Assembly: GCA_963698405.1 (NCBI GenBank)
Contig: CAVOQT010000016.1
Coordinates: 1-38,155 of the forward strand
DNA: 38,155 bases
Direction: 5' to 3'
Source of the DNA: SHZI01 sp963698405
GTDB lineage: Bacteria; Pseudomonadota; Gammaproteobacteria; Steroidobacterales; GCA-2729495
Shown in pieces: positions 24,119 to 31,076 of the stretch. The notes under the pieces are model-generated. The model was not told where the DNA came from. It did no database searches and saw only the letters and a list, made by a program, of their open reading frames with translations. Made by a program: the position numbers and the translations under genes. Every line of letters begins with the position of its first letter. The stretch's first letter is position 1.

Positions 24119-25726
24119 CTAGTGAGCAGATCTTGGCTCTGCTGGCAGACCGGATTCCAGTACGCGGATCTCAGCCTCATAGGCCTCTGCTTCAAAACCG
24201 AGACGTCGCGCATCCCAGCCCAGATGTCTGGCGGCCACCGGCAGGGCACGCGGCAAGGCGCCGCGACCGAGATCCGGGCTGAGCCCGGCCATGCAGCGCC
24301 GCAACAGGATGTCGGTCATGCCGACTGCAAATTCGTGGCGGACAGCAAACACTACTTCAGCAGCTATGGCACCGCTGAAGGTGCAGATCGACCCGGCAAG
24401 ATCCGGATCGCGAACTGCCAGCGCCGCGACGGCAGGTGCGCGGGCACCATAGACGTCCAGAAGATGCGCCCTCGCGAGCTCGCTCAGCCCCGGCACCTTC
24501 GCGAGTTCAGCGTGAATCTGCTCACGGTCACCCCCGCCGCCCGGCAGCGCCAGCGTATCCGTCGTACACGGCCTGGTCTTGATACCCAGACGCTGTGCAA
24601 GCTGATCAACCGCCTCTTCCGCCAGATGCCGGTAGGTCGTGATCTTGCCGCCGATGACTGAATACAGGCCGCGTGCGTTACGCCCGTGATGCCGGATCAG
24701 ATGCCGGCGGGTAATCGCTGCCGTTTCGCGCAGGCCCTGACGCGGCAAGGGACGCAAGCCGCTATAGGCATAGAGCACGCTGTCCCGTTGCAATCTGGCA
24801 TCAGGAAATACATGGGCGGCTTCGGCGAGCAGATAGGCAATCTCGCTTTCCTCGGCATGCACGCTGGCCGGATCGGCATCACAACGGGTATCCGTGGTGC
24901 CGATCAGCACCAGGCCGTTCCACGGGATGATGAAAAACGGCCGACCATCGCTGCGCGCTTCGGCATAGCAGGCCACATCCCCCATCCCGACAAAGCGATT
25001 CACCACGATGTGCGTGCCCTTGGTCGGGCCCATGAAACGCGGCATGGAGCAGTCGGCGCCTGCCAGGACTCGGTCCACCCAGGGACCAGCCGCATTGACG
25101 ATGGCGCGTGCACTGAGGTTCTCATGTTGGCCCGTGCGGCTGTCGCGCACGACCACACCCTGCACCTGGTTGCCCTCCAGCACGATGCGCTCGACCGTCG
25201 TGTAATTGCGGATCGTGGCCCCGGCCGCCTGTGCGGCAAGCGCATTCTCGACCACCAGTCGTTCGACGAAAGTCACTTGTGCATCGTGATAGAGAATGCC
25301 GCCATCAAGTTCCTCCGGGTTCAGTGCCGGCATTTGCTCCAGAGCTGCGTCACGCGACAGGCGGCGGTGTCCGGGCAACACGCCACCGATCGACAGCAGG
25401 TCATAAACCCACAGACCAAAATCGACGGTGTTCATGCCCCGCCGGCTGTGCGTGTAGACCGGGATCAGCAGTGGCAGCGGCCGGACCAGATGGCCAGCGT
25501 TGCGCAACAGGTTGGCACGCTCCTGCAGGGACTCATGCACCAGCCCCAGTTCACCGAACTCCAGGTAACGCAGCCCGCCGTGGATCAGCCGGCTGGACCA
25601 GCGTGTGGTGCTGTTGCAGAGATCAGCCTGCTCGAGCAGGCAGGTCCGCAGACCGCGCAGTGCCGCATCACGGGCGATGCCTGCACCGTTGATGCCACCG
25701 CCGATGACGATCAGGTCAAATTGCAT
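24119..25726 (-). CDS. glpD: Glycerol-3-phosphate dehydrogenase (FAD, aerobic type)
   Basis: This 535-residue membrane-associated flavoenzyme oxidises glycerol-3-phosphate to dihydroxyacetone phosphate and passes electrons to quinone. The N-terminal FAD site is VIGGGINGAGIARDAALRG. The family block WSSRLIHGGLRYLEFGELGL follows, and the middle FAD and substrate segments (NAAGPWVDRVL, GPTKGTHIVV) are present. The C-terminal helical DAO_C domain is complete. Length is close to E. coli GlpD (501). It begins 15 bases after proA. No glpF, glpK or glpR is nearby, so it may serve phospholipid-derived glycerol-3-phosphate or redox balance. Confidence 0.94.
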   Translation of the reverse strand: MQFDLIVIGGGINGAGIARDAALRGLRTCLLEQADLCNSTTRWSSRLIHGGLRYLEFGELGLVHESLQERANLLRNAGHLVRPLPLLIPVYTHSRRGMNTVDFGLWVYDLLSIGGVLPGHRRLSRDAALEQMPALNPEELDGGILYHDAQVTFVERLVVENALAAQAAGATIRNYTTVERIVLEGNQVQGVVVRDSRTGQHENLSARAIVNAAGPWVDRVLAGADCSMPRFMGPTKGTHIVVNRFVGMGDVACYAEARSDGRPFFIIPWNGLVLIGTTDTRCDADPASVHAEESEIAYLLAEAAHVFPDARLQRDSVLYAYSGLRPLPRQGLRETAAITRRHLIRHHGRNARGLYSVIGGKITTYRHLAEEAVDQLAQRLGIKTRPCTTDTLALPGGGGDREQIHAELAKVPGLSELARAHLLDVYGARAPAVAALAVRDPDLAGSICTFSGAIAAEVVFAVRHEFAVGMTDILLRRCMAGLSPDLGRGALPRALPVAARHLGWDARRLGFEAEAYEAEIRVLESGLPAEPRSAH

Positions 25727-25741
25727 GGATCGCCGCAGCGA

Positions 25742-27043
25742 TTACGCGCGGGTCTGGCCGGTGCCATGGACCAGATACTTGTAACTCGTGAGCTGCTCGG
25801 CGCCCACCGGACCGCGGGCGTGAATACGGCCGGTGGCAATACCGATTTCTGCACCCATACCGAACTCGCCGCCATCGGCAAACTGGGTCGAAGCGTTATG
25901 CAGCAGGATGGCACTGTCCAGATCATGCAGAAACTTTTCCGCAGCCTGTACATCGCTGGCGATAATCGACTCGGTATGCCCGGATCCGTAACGCGCGATG
26001 TGCGCAATGGCAGCATCGATATCGCTGACCACACGGCAGGCCAGAATCGCATCCAGATATTCGGTACTCCAGTCGGCTTCGACAGCCGGCCTGACGCGGG
26101 CATCGAGCGCGCACAGTTCGGCATCGCCGCGCAACTCACAACCTGCTGCAACCAGCGCATCGGCAACCGGCTGCCAGTGCGTCGCCAGGCAGTCGCGATC
26201 AATCAACAGGGTTTCAGCCGCACCGCAGATACCGGTGCGCCGCATCTTGGCATTCAGTACCACGTCTTTGGCCATCGCCACATCAGCGGAACGGTGCACA
26301 TAAACGTGGCACAAGCCTTCGAGATGCCCCATCACCGGCACACGTGCATCGGCCTGAACGCGCGCGATCAGGCTCTTGCCGCCACGGGGCACGATGACAT
26401 CGATGAACTCCTGCATATTGGCGAGCAGGTAGCCCACTGCATCCCGGCTCGCCGTCGGCACCATCTGGATGGCCGTTTCCGGCAGCCCGCCGGCACGCAG
26501 ACCGGCAACGAGTGCTGCATGGATGGCATGACTCGAATGAAAACTCTCCGAACCGCCGCGCAGGATCACGGCATTACCGGACTTCAGGCACAGCGCGCCG
26601 GCATCAGCGGTCACGTTCGGTCGGCTCTCATAGATGATGCCGATCACACCCAGCGGTACGCGGACCCGCTGGATGCGCAAACCATTCGGACGCATCCATT
26701 CAGCGATGACTGTGCCGACCGGATCCGGCAACTCGGCAACCGCTTCAATACCCGCGGCCATCGCTTCGACGCGTTTCGCATCGAGGGCCAATCGGTCGAG
26801 CAGCGCTGCAGAAAGATTCCGCGTCTGCGCCGCTTCCATATCGCGTGCGTTGGCGGCCAGGATCTGCCTGCTGTGCGCACGAATTGCTGCAGCAGCGGCG
26901 AGCAAGGCCTGCGTCTTCTGTGCGCTACTGGCACGTGCCAGCAAGCGTGCCGCCTCGCGCGCCTGCCGGCCAAGCGTACGCATGGCGGCAGCCAGATCCT
27001 CAGCGGTATGCCGGTCCGGTAGCGATGTTGGCGTCGCACTCAT
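25742..27043 (-). CDS. proA: Gamma-glutamyl phosphate reductase (glutamate-5-semialdehyde dehydrogenase)
   Basis: This 433-residue enzyme does the second step of proline synthesis, reducing gamma-glutamyl phosphate with NADPH. It is an ALDH-fold protein with the ProA-specific VPLGVIGIIYESRPNVTADA, the KSGNAVILRGGSE strand and the catalytic Cys273 in RRTGICGAAETLLID. Length is close to E. coli ProA (417). It follows proB by 11 bases and precedes glpD by 15 on the same strand, so the proBA pair is intact in the usual order. Confidence 0.96.
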   Translation of the reverse strand: MSATPTSLPDRHTAEDLAAAMRTLGRQAREAARLLARASSAQKTQALLAAAAAIRAHSRQILAANARDMEAAQTRNLSAALLDRLALDAKRVEAMAAGIEAVAELPDPVGTVIAEWMRPNGLRIQRVRVPLGVIGIIYESRPNVTADAGALCLKSGNAVILRGGSESFHSSHAIHAALVAGLRAGGLPETAIQMVPTASRDAVGYLLANMQEFIDVIVPRGGKSLIARVQADARVPVMGHLEGLCHVYVHRSADVAMAKDVVLNAKMRRTGICGAAETLLIDRDCLATHWQPVADALVAAGCELRGDAELCALDARVRPAVEADWSTEYLDAILACRVVSDIDAAIAHIARYGSGHTESIIASDVQAAEKFLHDLDSAILLHNASTQFADGGEFGMGAEIGIATGRIHARGPVGAEQLTSYKYLVHGTGQTRA

Positions 27044-27054
27044 TGTTTTCCGCC

Positions 27055-28206
27055 TCAGTTATCGAGCAAGGCAAGGTTGTCGCGGTGGATCATTTCTCCA
27101 CGGCCACTGTAGCCCAGCAGTGCGGCGAGTTCCTCACTGCGTCGCCCGCAGATCCGTTGCGCTTCCTCACTGGAGTAGGCAACCAGCCCGCGCGCCAGAT
27201 CACGCCCCTCACGATTGCGCACCAGCACCGCATCACCCGGCTGAAAAACACCACTCACTTCAAGCACACCGACCGGCAACAGGCTGCTGCCTCCGCGCAG
27301 CGCGCGTTCCGCCCCCGCATCGATGACCAGACTGCCACGCGGCACCAGCGTGCCGGCGATCCATTGCTTGCGTGCCTGACGCGGCGTACGGGCCGGTAGA
27401 AACCAGGTACAGGCGGCACCGTCCTCGATGGCCTGCAAGGGAAATAGCCGGCGGCCACTTGCGATCACCGTCGCGCAACCGGCATTCATGCAGATCCGCG
27501 CCGCCACCAGCTTGGTCACCATGCCGCCCGAGCCATACTCGGTCGCCGAGGCACCGGCCAGCGCCTCGATGGCCGGGCTCAGTTCACGCACTTCCGGAAT
27601 CAGCGTGGCACCGGCGTTCAGGGTCGGGTCACTGTCATAGAGCCCGTCGACATCCGACAGCAGGACGAGTACGTCGGCACTGGTCATCTCGGCCACGCGC
27701 GCGCCCAGACGGTCGTTGTCGCCGTAGCGGATCTCCTGCGTCGCCACCGTGTCATTCTCGTTGATGATCGGCACCACCCCCAGCCGCAGCAGTGTTTCAA
27801 GCGTATTGCGCGCATTGAGGTAACGGCGACGGTTCTCGGTATCGTCGAGGGTCAGCAGCACTTGGGCGATCTTGATACCCCGCGGTTCGAGCAGATCCTG
27901 ATAGGCATGTGCCAGCAAGACCTGACCGGCAGCGGCCGCCGCCTGCGCATCCTCGAGACGCCGCTGATCACGCGCCATGCCGAGATACTGTCTGCCCAAC
28001 CCGATCGCGCCGGAGGACACCACCAGCACTTGTTGACCACGCGCCTGCAAGCGGGCCAGTTCATCGGCGATGGACTCCAGCCAGGCACGATTGAGCCGGC
28101 CCGACTCCCGATCGATGAGCAGTGATGAGCCGATCTTGAGCACGATCCGGCCCGCGCTGCGCAGAGCAGCGTTCCGGCTAAGCGACTGTTGAGCCTGTGG
28201 CGTCAT
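27055..28206 (-). CDS. proB: Glutamate 5-kinase with PUA domain
   Basis: This 383-residue enzyme phosphorylates glutamate in the first, feedback-inhibited step of proline synthesis. The amino-acid-kinase domain shows VLKIGSSLL, VSSGAIGLGRQYLG, PIINENDTVA, FGDNDxL-like RYGDNDRLGARVA and LLSDVDGLYDSDP. The C-terminal PUA domain (residues about 290-370) begins near GSLVIDAGAERALRGGSSLL and is complete, as in E. coli ProB (367 residues). It starts 19 bases after ilvH, so proline synthesis here is read behind a branched-chain amino-acid regulator gene. Proline inhibition is expected from the family. Confidence 0.96.
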   Translation of the reverse strand: MTPQAQQSLSRNAALRSAGRIVLKIGSSLLIDRESGRLNRAWLESIADELARLQARGQQVLVVSSGAIGLGRQYLGMARDQRRLEDAQAAAAAGQVLLAHAYQDLLEPRGIKIAQVLLTLDDTENRRRYLNARNTLETLLRLGVVPIINENDTVATQEIRYGDNDRLGARVAEMTSADVLVLLSDVDGLYDSDPTLNAGATLIPEVRELSPAIEALAGASATEYGSGGMVTKLVAARICMNAGCATVIASGRRLFPLQAIEDGAACTWFLPARTPRQARKQWIAGTLVPRGSLVIDAGAERALRGGSSLLPVGVLEVSGVFQPGDAVLVRNREGRDLARGLVAYSSEEAQRICGRRSEELAALLGYSGRGEMIHRDNLALLDN

Positions 28207-28225
28207 TCGCCGACACTCCGAGCCG

Positions 28226-28726
28226 TCACGCTATCCTGGAGTGGGCCATGACCCCGCGCCCTACGGCCAGCGGTCCGCTGCGTACCACAGCGAGAATATC
28301 TGCGTGACCAGCCGCACGGTTGATGAAGTTGTCGATGCGGGGTGCCGCACCCGTCAGTTCCAGCGTATAGCTCTGCGGCGCATCGTCCAGCACCCGGGCA
28401 CCTTCAGCACGCACCAGCTCCTGAATACGCGCCAGTTCGTCACCTTCCACACTGAGCTTGAGCAGCAGCAGCTCACGCTCAATGTGCTCACCCTCGGTCA
28501 GGTCGACGATGCTGACCACATCGATCAGCTTCAGCAGCTGGTTATTGATCTGGCGAACCACATGGTCGGAACCCAGCGTTACCAGGGTCAGGCGCGACAC
28601 GAGCGGATCTTCGGTCGGTGCGACGTTCAGGGATTCAATGTTGTAGCCACGGGTCGAAAACAGCGAAGCGACCCGGGTCAGCGCGCCGGCCTCGTTCCGC
28701 AACAGGATGGAAATGATGTGGCGCAT
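28226..28726 (-). CDS. ilvH: Acetolactate synthase small (regulatory) subunit
   Basis: This 166-residue regulatory subunit activates the acetolactate synthase catalytic subunit and confers valine inhibition. The start at 28726 gives MRHIISILLRNEAGALTRVA, the conserved ACT-domain N terminus; a longer open frame upstream carries no family similarity. ACT motifs include LFSTRGYNIESLNVAPTED. The C-terminal ALS_ss domain has LLKLSVEGDELARIQELV. Length matches E. coli IlvH (163). It is transcribed away from the large-subunit gene 200 bases off, which is unusual because these two genes normally form one operon in large-small order. Confidence 0.94.
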   Translation of the reverse strand: MRHIISILLRNEAGALTRVASLFSTRGYNIESLNVAPTEDPLVSRLTLVTLGSDHVVRQINNQLLKLIDVVSIVDLTEGEHIERELLLLKLSVEGDELARIQELVRAEGARVLDDAPQSYTLELTGAAPRIDNFINRAAGHADILAVVRSGPLAVGRGVMAHSRIA

Positions 28727-28914
28727 CGGATAACCAGCGGGCAAATAACCGGAAAAAAATCGGGCCCGGAATACTCGCCCAGATCCACTTCTATTGCAAT
28801 GCGGGAGTAGTTGGTTAAAACTCCGAACAGGTTTTTCAGTCGGCTTGCAGTACCGATATTTCAGAGCGTACGACAGTCTGTAACACCACTCCTGCTGCGT
28901 CGCGAACATCCCAA
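28727..28914. promoter_or_regulatory. Divergent region between ilvH and the acetolactate synthase large-subunit gene
   Basis: These 188 bases hold the start signals of both divergent genes. The sequence is AT-richer than its surroundings (TAACCGGAAAAAAATCGG, TTGGTTAAAACTCCGAACAGG). No leader peptide with runs of Leu, Val or Ile codons and no attenuator hairpin was found by eye. Confidence 0.4.
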
Positions 28915-30780
28915 TTGAACAATGAACTTATGACAACACGGGCCCAGACTGCCGAACCCAAATCTCACCCACTCGCCGGCAAGCGCATGACCGGTGCGGA
29001 GATCATCGTCCAGGTACTCGTCGATGAGGGGGTGCAGACGGTCTTCGGCTATAGCGGCGGCGCGATCCTGCCCACCTATGACGCGGTCTTCCGCTACAAC
29101 GATGAACACCGGGATGAGAACGGCACGCCACCGCTGCCGCTGATCGTGCCTGCCAACGAGCAGGGTGCGGGGTTCATGGCCGCCGGTTACGCGCGCGCCA
29201 GCGGCCGGGTCGGCGTCTGCATGGTCACGTCCGGCCCCGGCGCCACCAACACCGTCACGCCGATCCGCGACTCACTGGCCGACTCAGTGCCAATTGTCGT
29301 GATCTGCGGACAGGTGCCGACCAATGTCATCGGTACCGATGCGTTCCAGGAAGCGCCGGTCTCAGCCATCATGGGCTCGGTCGCAAAACACGTGTTTCTG
29401 GTCACCGACCCGCATCTGCTTGAAAAAACAGTGCGCACGGCCTTCGAGATTGCCGCCATGGGCCGGCCCGGTCCGGTGGTCATCGATGTGCCCAAGGACG
29501 TACAGAACTGGGTCGGTGAATTCCAGGGCGCCGGCCTGTTGCCCATCGATGCCTATCGCAAGCGTATCGATGCGGCAATCGGCAGCGAGATCCCGGCCAG
29601 TGCCGCCCAGTCATTCTTCGAAATCCTGCAGGCCTCGCAGCGCCCACTGATTTATGCGGGGGGCGGTGTGGTCAGTGCCAACGCTTCCGCAGCGCTACGC
29701 GCCTTCGCCGGACGCTTCGGCATACCCATCACCACCACGCTGATGGGTATCGGTGCCTGCGACACCACCGACCCGCTGGCGATGCGCATGCTGGGCATGC
29801 ACGGTGCGGCAGCTGCCAACTATGCGGTCGATGACTGCGATTTCCTGATCGCAATCGGCGCCCGCTTCGACGACCGGGTGGCCGCAATACCCGACAAGTT
29901 CGCACCAAAAGCGCTCAAGATCGCCCACTTCGACATCGATCCCTGCGAGATCGGCAAGGTCAAGGCTGCAGACTGGCACCACGTCGGCCTGCTCAACCGC
30001 GATCTGCATCAGCTGATCGCCTGGGCTGACCGCCAGAAACTGCGCACCGACTTCAGCGCATGGCACCGTGAGCTCGCCGAGCTGAAGCGCACCTACGCGA
30101 TGGACTACGACCGGGCCAGCGCGCTGATCCAGCCCAACTACATCATCGAGCAGATCAATCTGCATACCTGTGGCGAGGCCATCATCACCAGCGGTGTCGG
30201 GCAGCATCAGATGTGGTCTGCACAGTATTTCGATTTCCGCGAACCGCGACTGTGGCTCACCTCCGGCAGCATGGGCACCATGGGCTTCGGCCTGCCGGCC
30301 GCGATCGGCGCACAGTTCGCGCACCCGGAACGGCTGGTCATCGACATCGACGGCGATGCCAGTATCCGCATGAACCTCGGCGAACTGGAAACCGTCACCA
30401 CCTACAAGCTGCCGATCAAGATCGTCGTGCTGAACAACTTCGGCGACGGCATGGTCAGACAGTGGCAAAAACTCTACTACCAGGGCCGTCTGTCGGCCAC
30501 CGACAAGTCCCTGCATCGCAAGGACTTCGTGCGTGCTGCGCAGGCCGATGGCTTCGAGTATGCCGTACGCCTGGACAGCAAGGCAGATGTGCCGCAAGTC
30601 ATCCAGGAGTTCGTCAGCTTTCCGGGTCCGGCATTTCTGGAAGTCATCATCGATCCGGATGCAGGCGTCTATCCGATGGTCGGGCCGGGAACGGCCTACG
30701 ACCAGATGATCACCGGTGATTTCATTCCAAGCCGGCAGAAAGTCGCAACGGATCCCGGCAACAACAACTCGATGTTCTAG
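28915..30780 (+). CDS. ilvI: Acetolactate synthase large (catalytic) subunit
   Basis: This thiamine-diphosphate enzyme joins two pyruvates, or pyruvate and 2-ketobutyrate, in isoleucine, valine and leucine synthesis. It has 621 residues from a TTG at 28915, or 616 from an ATG at 28930; neither has a good ribosome site. The catalytic Glu is in ANEQGAGFMAAGYARASG, where most family members have HEQGA. The SGPGATNTVT, GQVP and QEAPVSAIMGSVAKH blocks are present. The TPP/Mg site is DIDGDASIRMNLGELETV. An extra segment (NDEHRDENGTPPLPL) sits before the catalytic block. This places it in a side branch of the family, but acetolactate synthase is still the best call given the ilvH neighbour. The symbol ilvI rather than ilvB is by analogy. 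Confidence 0.88.
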   Translation: MNNELMTTRAQTAEPKSHPLAGKRMTGAEIIVQVLVDEGVQTVFGYSGGAILPTYDAVFRYNDEHRDENGTPPLPLIVPANEQGAGFMAAGYARASGRVGVCMVTSGPGATNTVTPIRDSLADSVPIVVICGQVPTNVIGTDAFQEAPVSAIMGSVAKHVFLVTDPHLLEKTVRTAFEIAAMGRPGPVVIDVPKDVQNWVGEFQGAGLLPIDAYRKRIDAAIGSEIPASAAQSFFEILQASQRPLIYAGGGVVSANASAALRAFAGRFGIPITTTLMGIGACDTTDPLAMRMLGMHGAAAANYAVDDCDFLIAIGARFDDRVAAIPDKFAPKALKIAHFDIDPCEIGKVKAADWHHVGLLNRDLHQLIAWADRQKLRTDFSAWHRELAELKRTYAMDYDRASALIQPNYIIEQINLHTCGEAIITSGVGQHQMWSAQYFDFREPRLWLTSGSMGTMGFGLPAAIGAQFAHPERLVIDIDGDASIRMNLGELETVTTYKLPIKIVVLNNFGDGMVRQWQKLYYQGRLSATDKSLHRKDFVRAAQADGFEYAVRLDSKADVPQVIQEFVSFPGPAFLEVIIDPDAGVYPMVGPGTAYDQMITGDFIPSRQKVATDPGNNNSMF

Positions 30781-30783
30781 TTT

Positions 30784-30822
30784 GCAGGAGCGCCTTCCTG
30801 TGGGAGCGCCTTCAGGCGCGAT
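30784..30822. repeat. Partial REP-like element, tandem half copies
   Basis: Two partial copies follow each other: GCAGGAGCGCCTTC and then GTGGGAGCGCCTTCAGGCGC followed by GATT. The second contains the self-complementary GCGCCTTCAGGCGC. They match the arm of the palindrome at 20249-20316 with GCC/GGC changes that keep the stem. It lies just after the large-subunit stop and may help end its transcript. Confidence 0.6.
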
Positions 30823-30836
30823 TCTCAGGCAGCCCC

Positions 30837-30861
30837 CGCAACAATCAAATGCTCCGGCACC
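30837..30861. repeat. Copy 1 of a 25-bp dispersed repeat
   Basis: The 25 bases read CGCAACAATCAAATGCTCCG then GCACC. Two further copies at 34081-34105 and 34823-34847 differ at one or two positions. On the minus strand it supplies the TGA stop of the out-of-frame CTERM tail of the adjacent surface-protein gene. GGCAGCCC precedes it, as at copy 3. Confidence 0.75.
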
Positions 30862-31076
30862 GCGCACCGCAGCCACGCCACCCACGATTCCGTCGCGAAA
30901 TTGCAAGCAGGGCGAGCAACAGCAACTCCACGCCACCGATGCCGCTGCTGCCACCGCCATCGTCGCCCCCGGCATCGTCGGGTTCAGTGATTACCGCCAC
31001 GCCCCAGGTGGAGAAGTGGCCGATCACGCCACTGAAGCGCACGCTGGCCGGCGTACCGGTGGTGGGCAGCCCGACC
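30845..31076 (-). other. Out-of-frame C-terminal segment with GlyGly-CTERM-like sorting tail
   Basis: In the frame one base off the main reading, this stretch continues the protein: VGLPTTGTPASVRFSGVIGH, FSTWGVAVI, then an Asp/Gly-rich linker, GGGSSGIGGVELLLLALLAI and a basic SRRNRGWR tail ending at TGA 30845. The FSGVIGHFSTWGVAV stretch is typical of the domain before such sorting tails. The tail is the GlyGly-CTERM type processed by rhombosortase. Removing one base from the three-C run at 31075-31077 joins it to the main frame. Confidence 0.75.

Noticed and set aside
24686..27022. Very long plus-strand open frame (778 codons) across glpD and proA
   Set aside because: It is a mirror of two well-conserved minus-strand genes. 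Its translation is rich in Gln, His and Arg with no domain or signal.
28727..28914. Possible attenuator or leader peptide before the acetolactate synthase gene
   Set aside because: No short frame rich in Leu, Val or Ile codons and no terminator hairpin with a T run was found.
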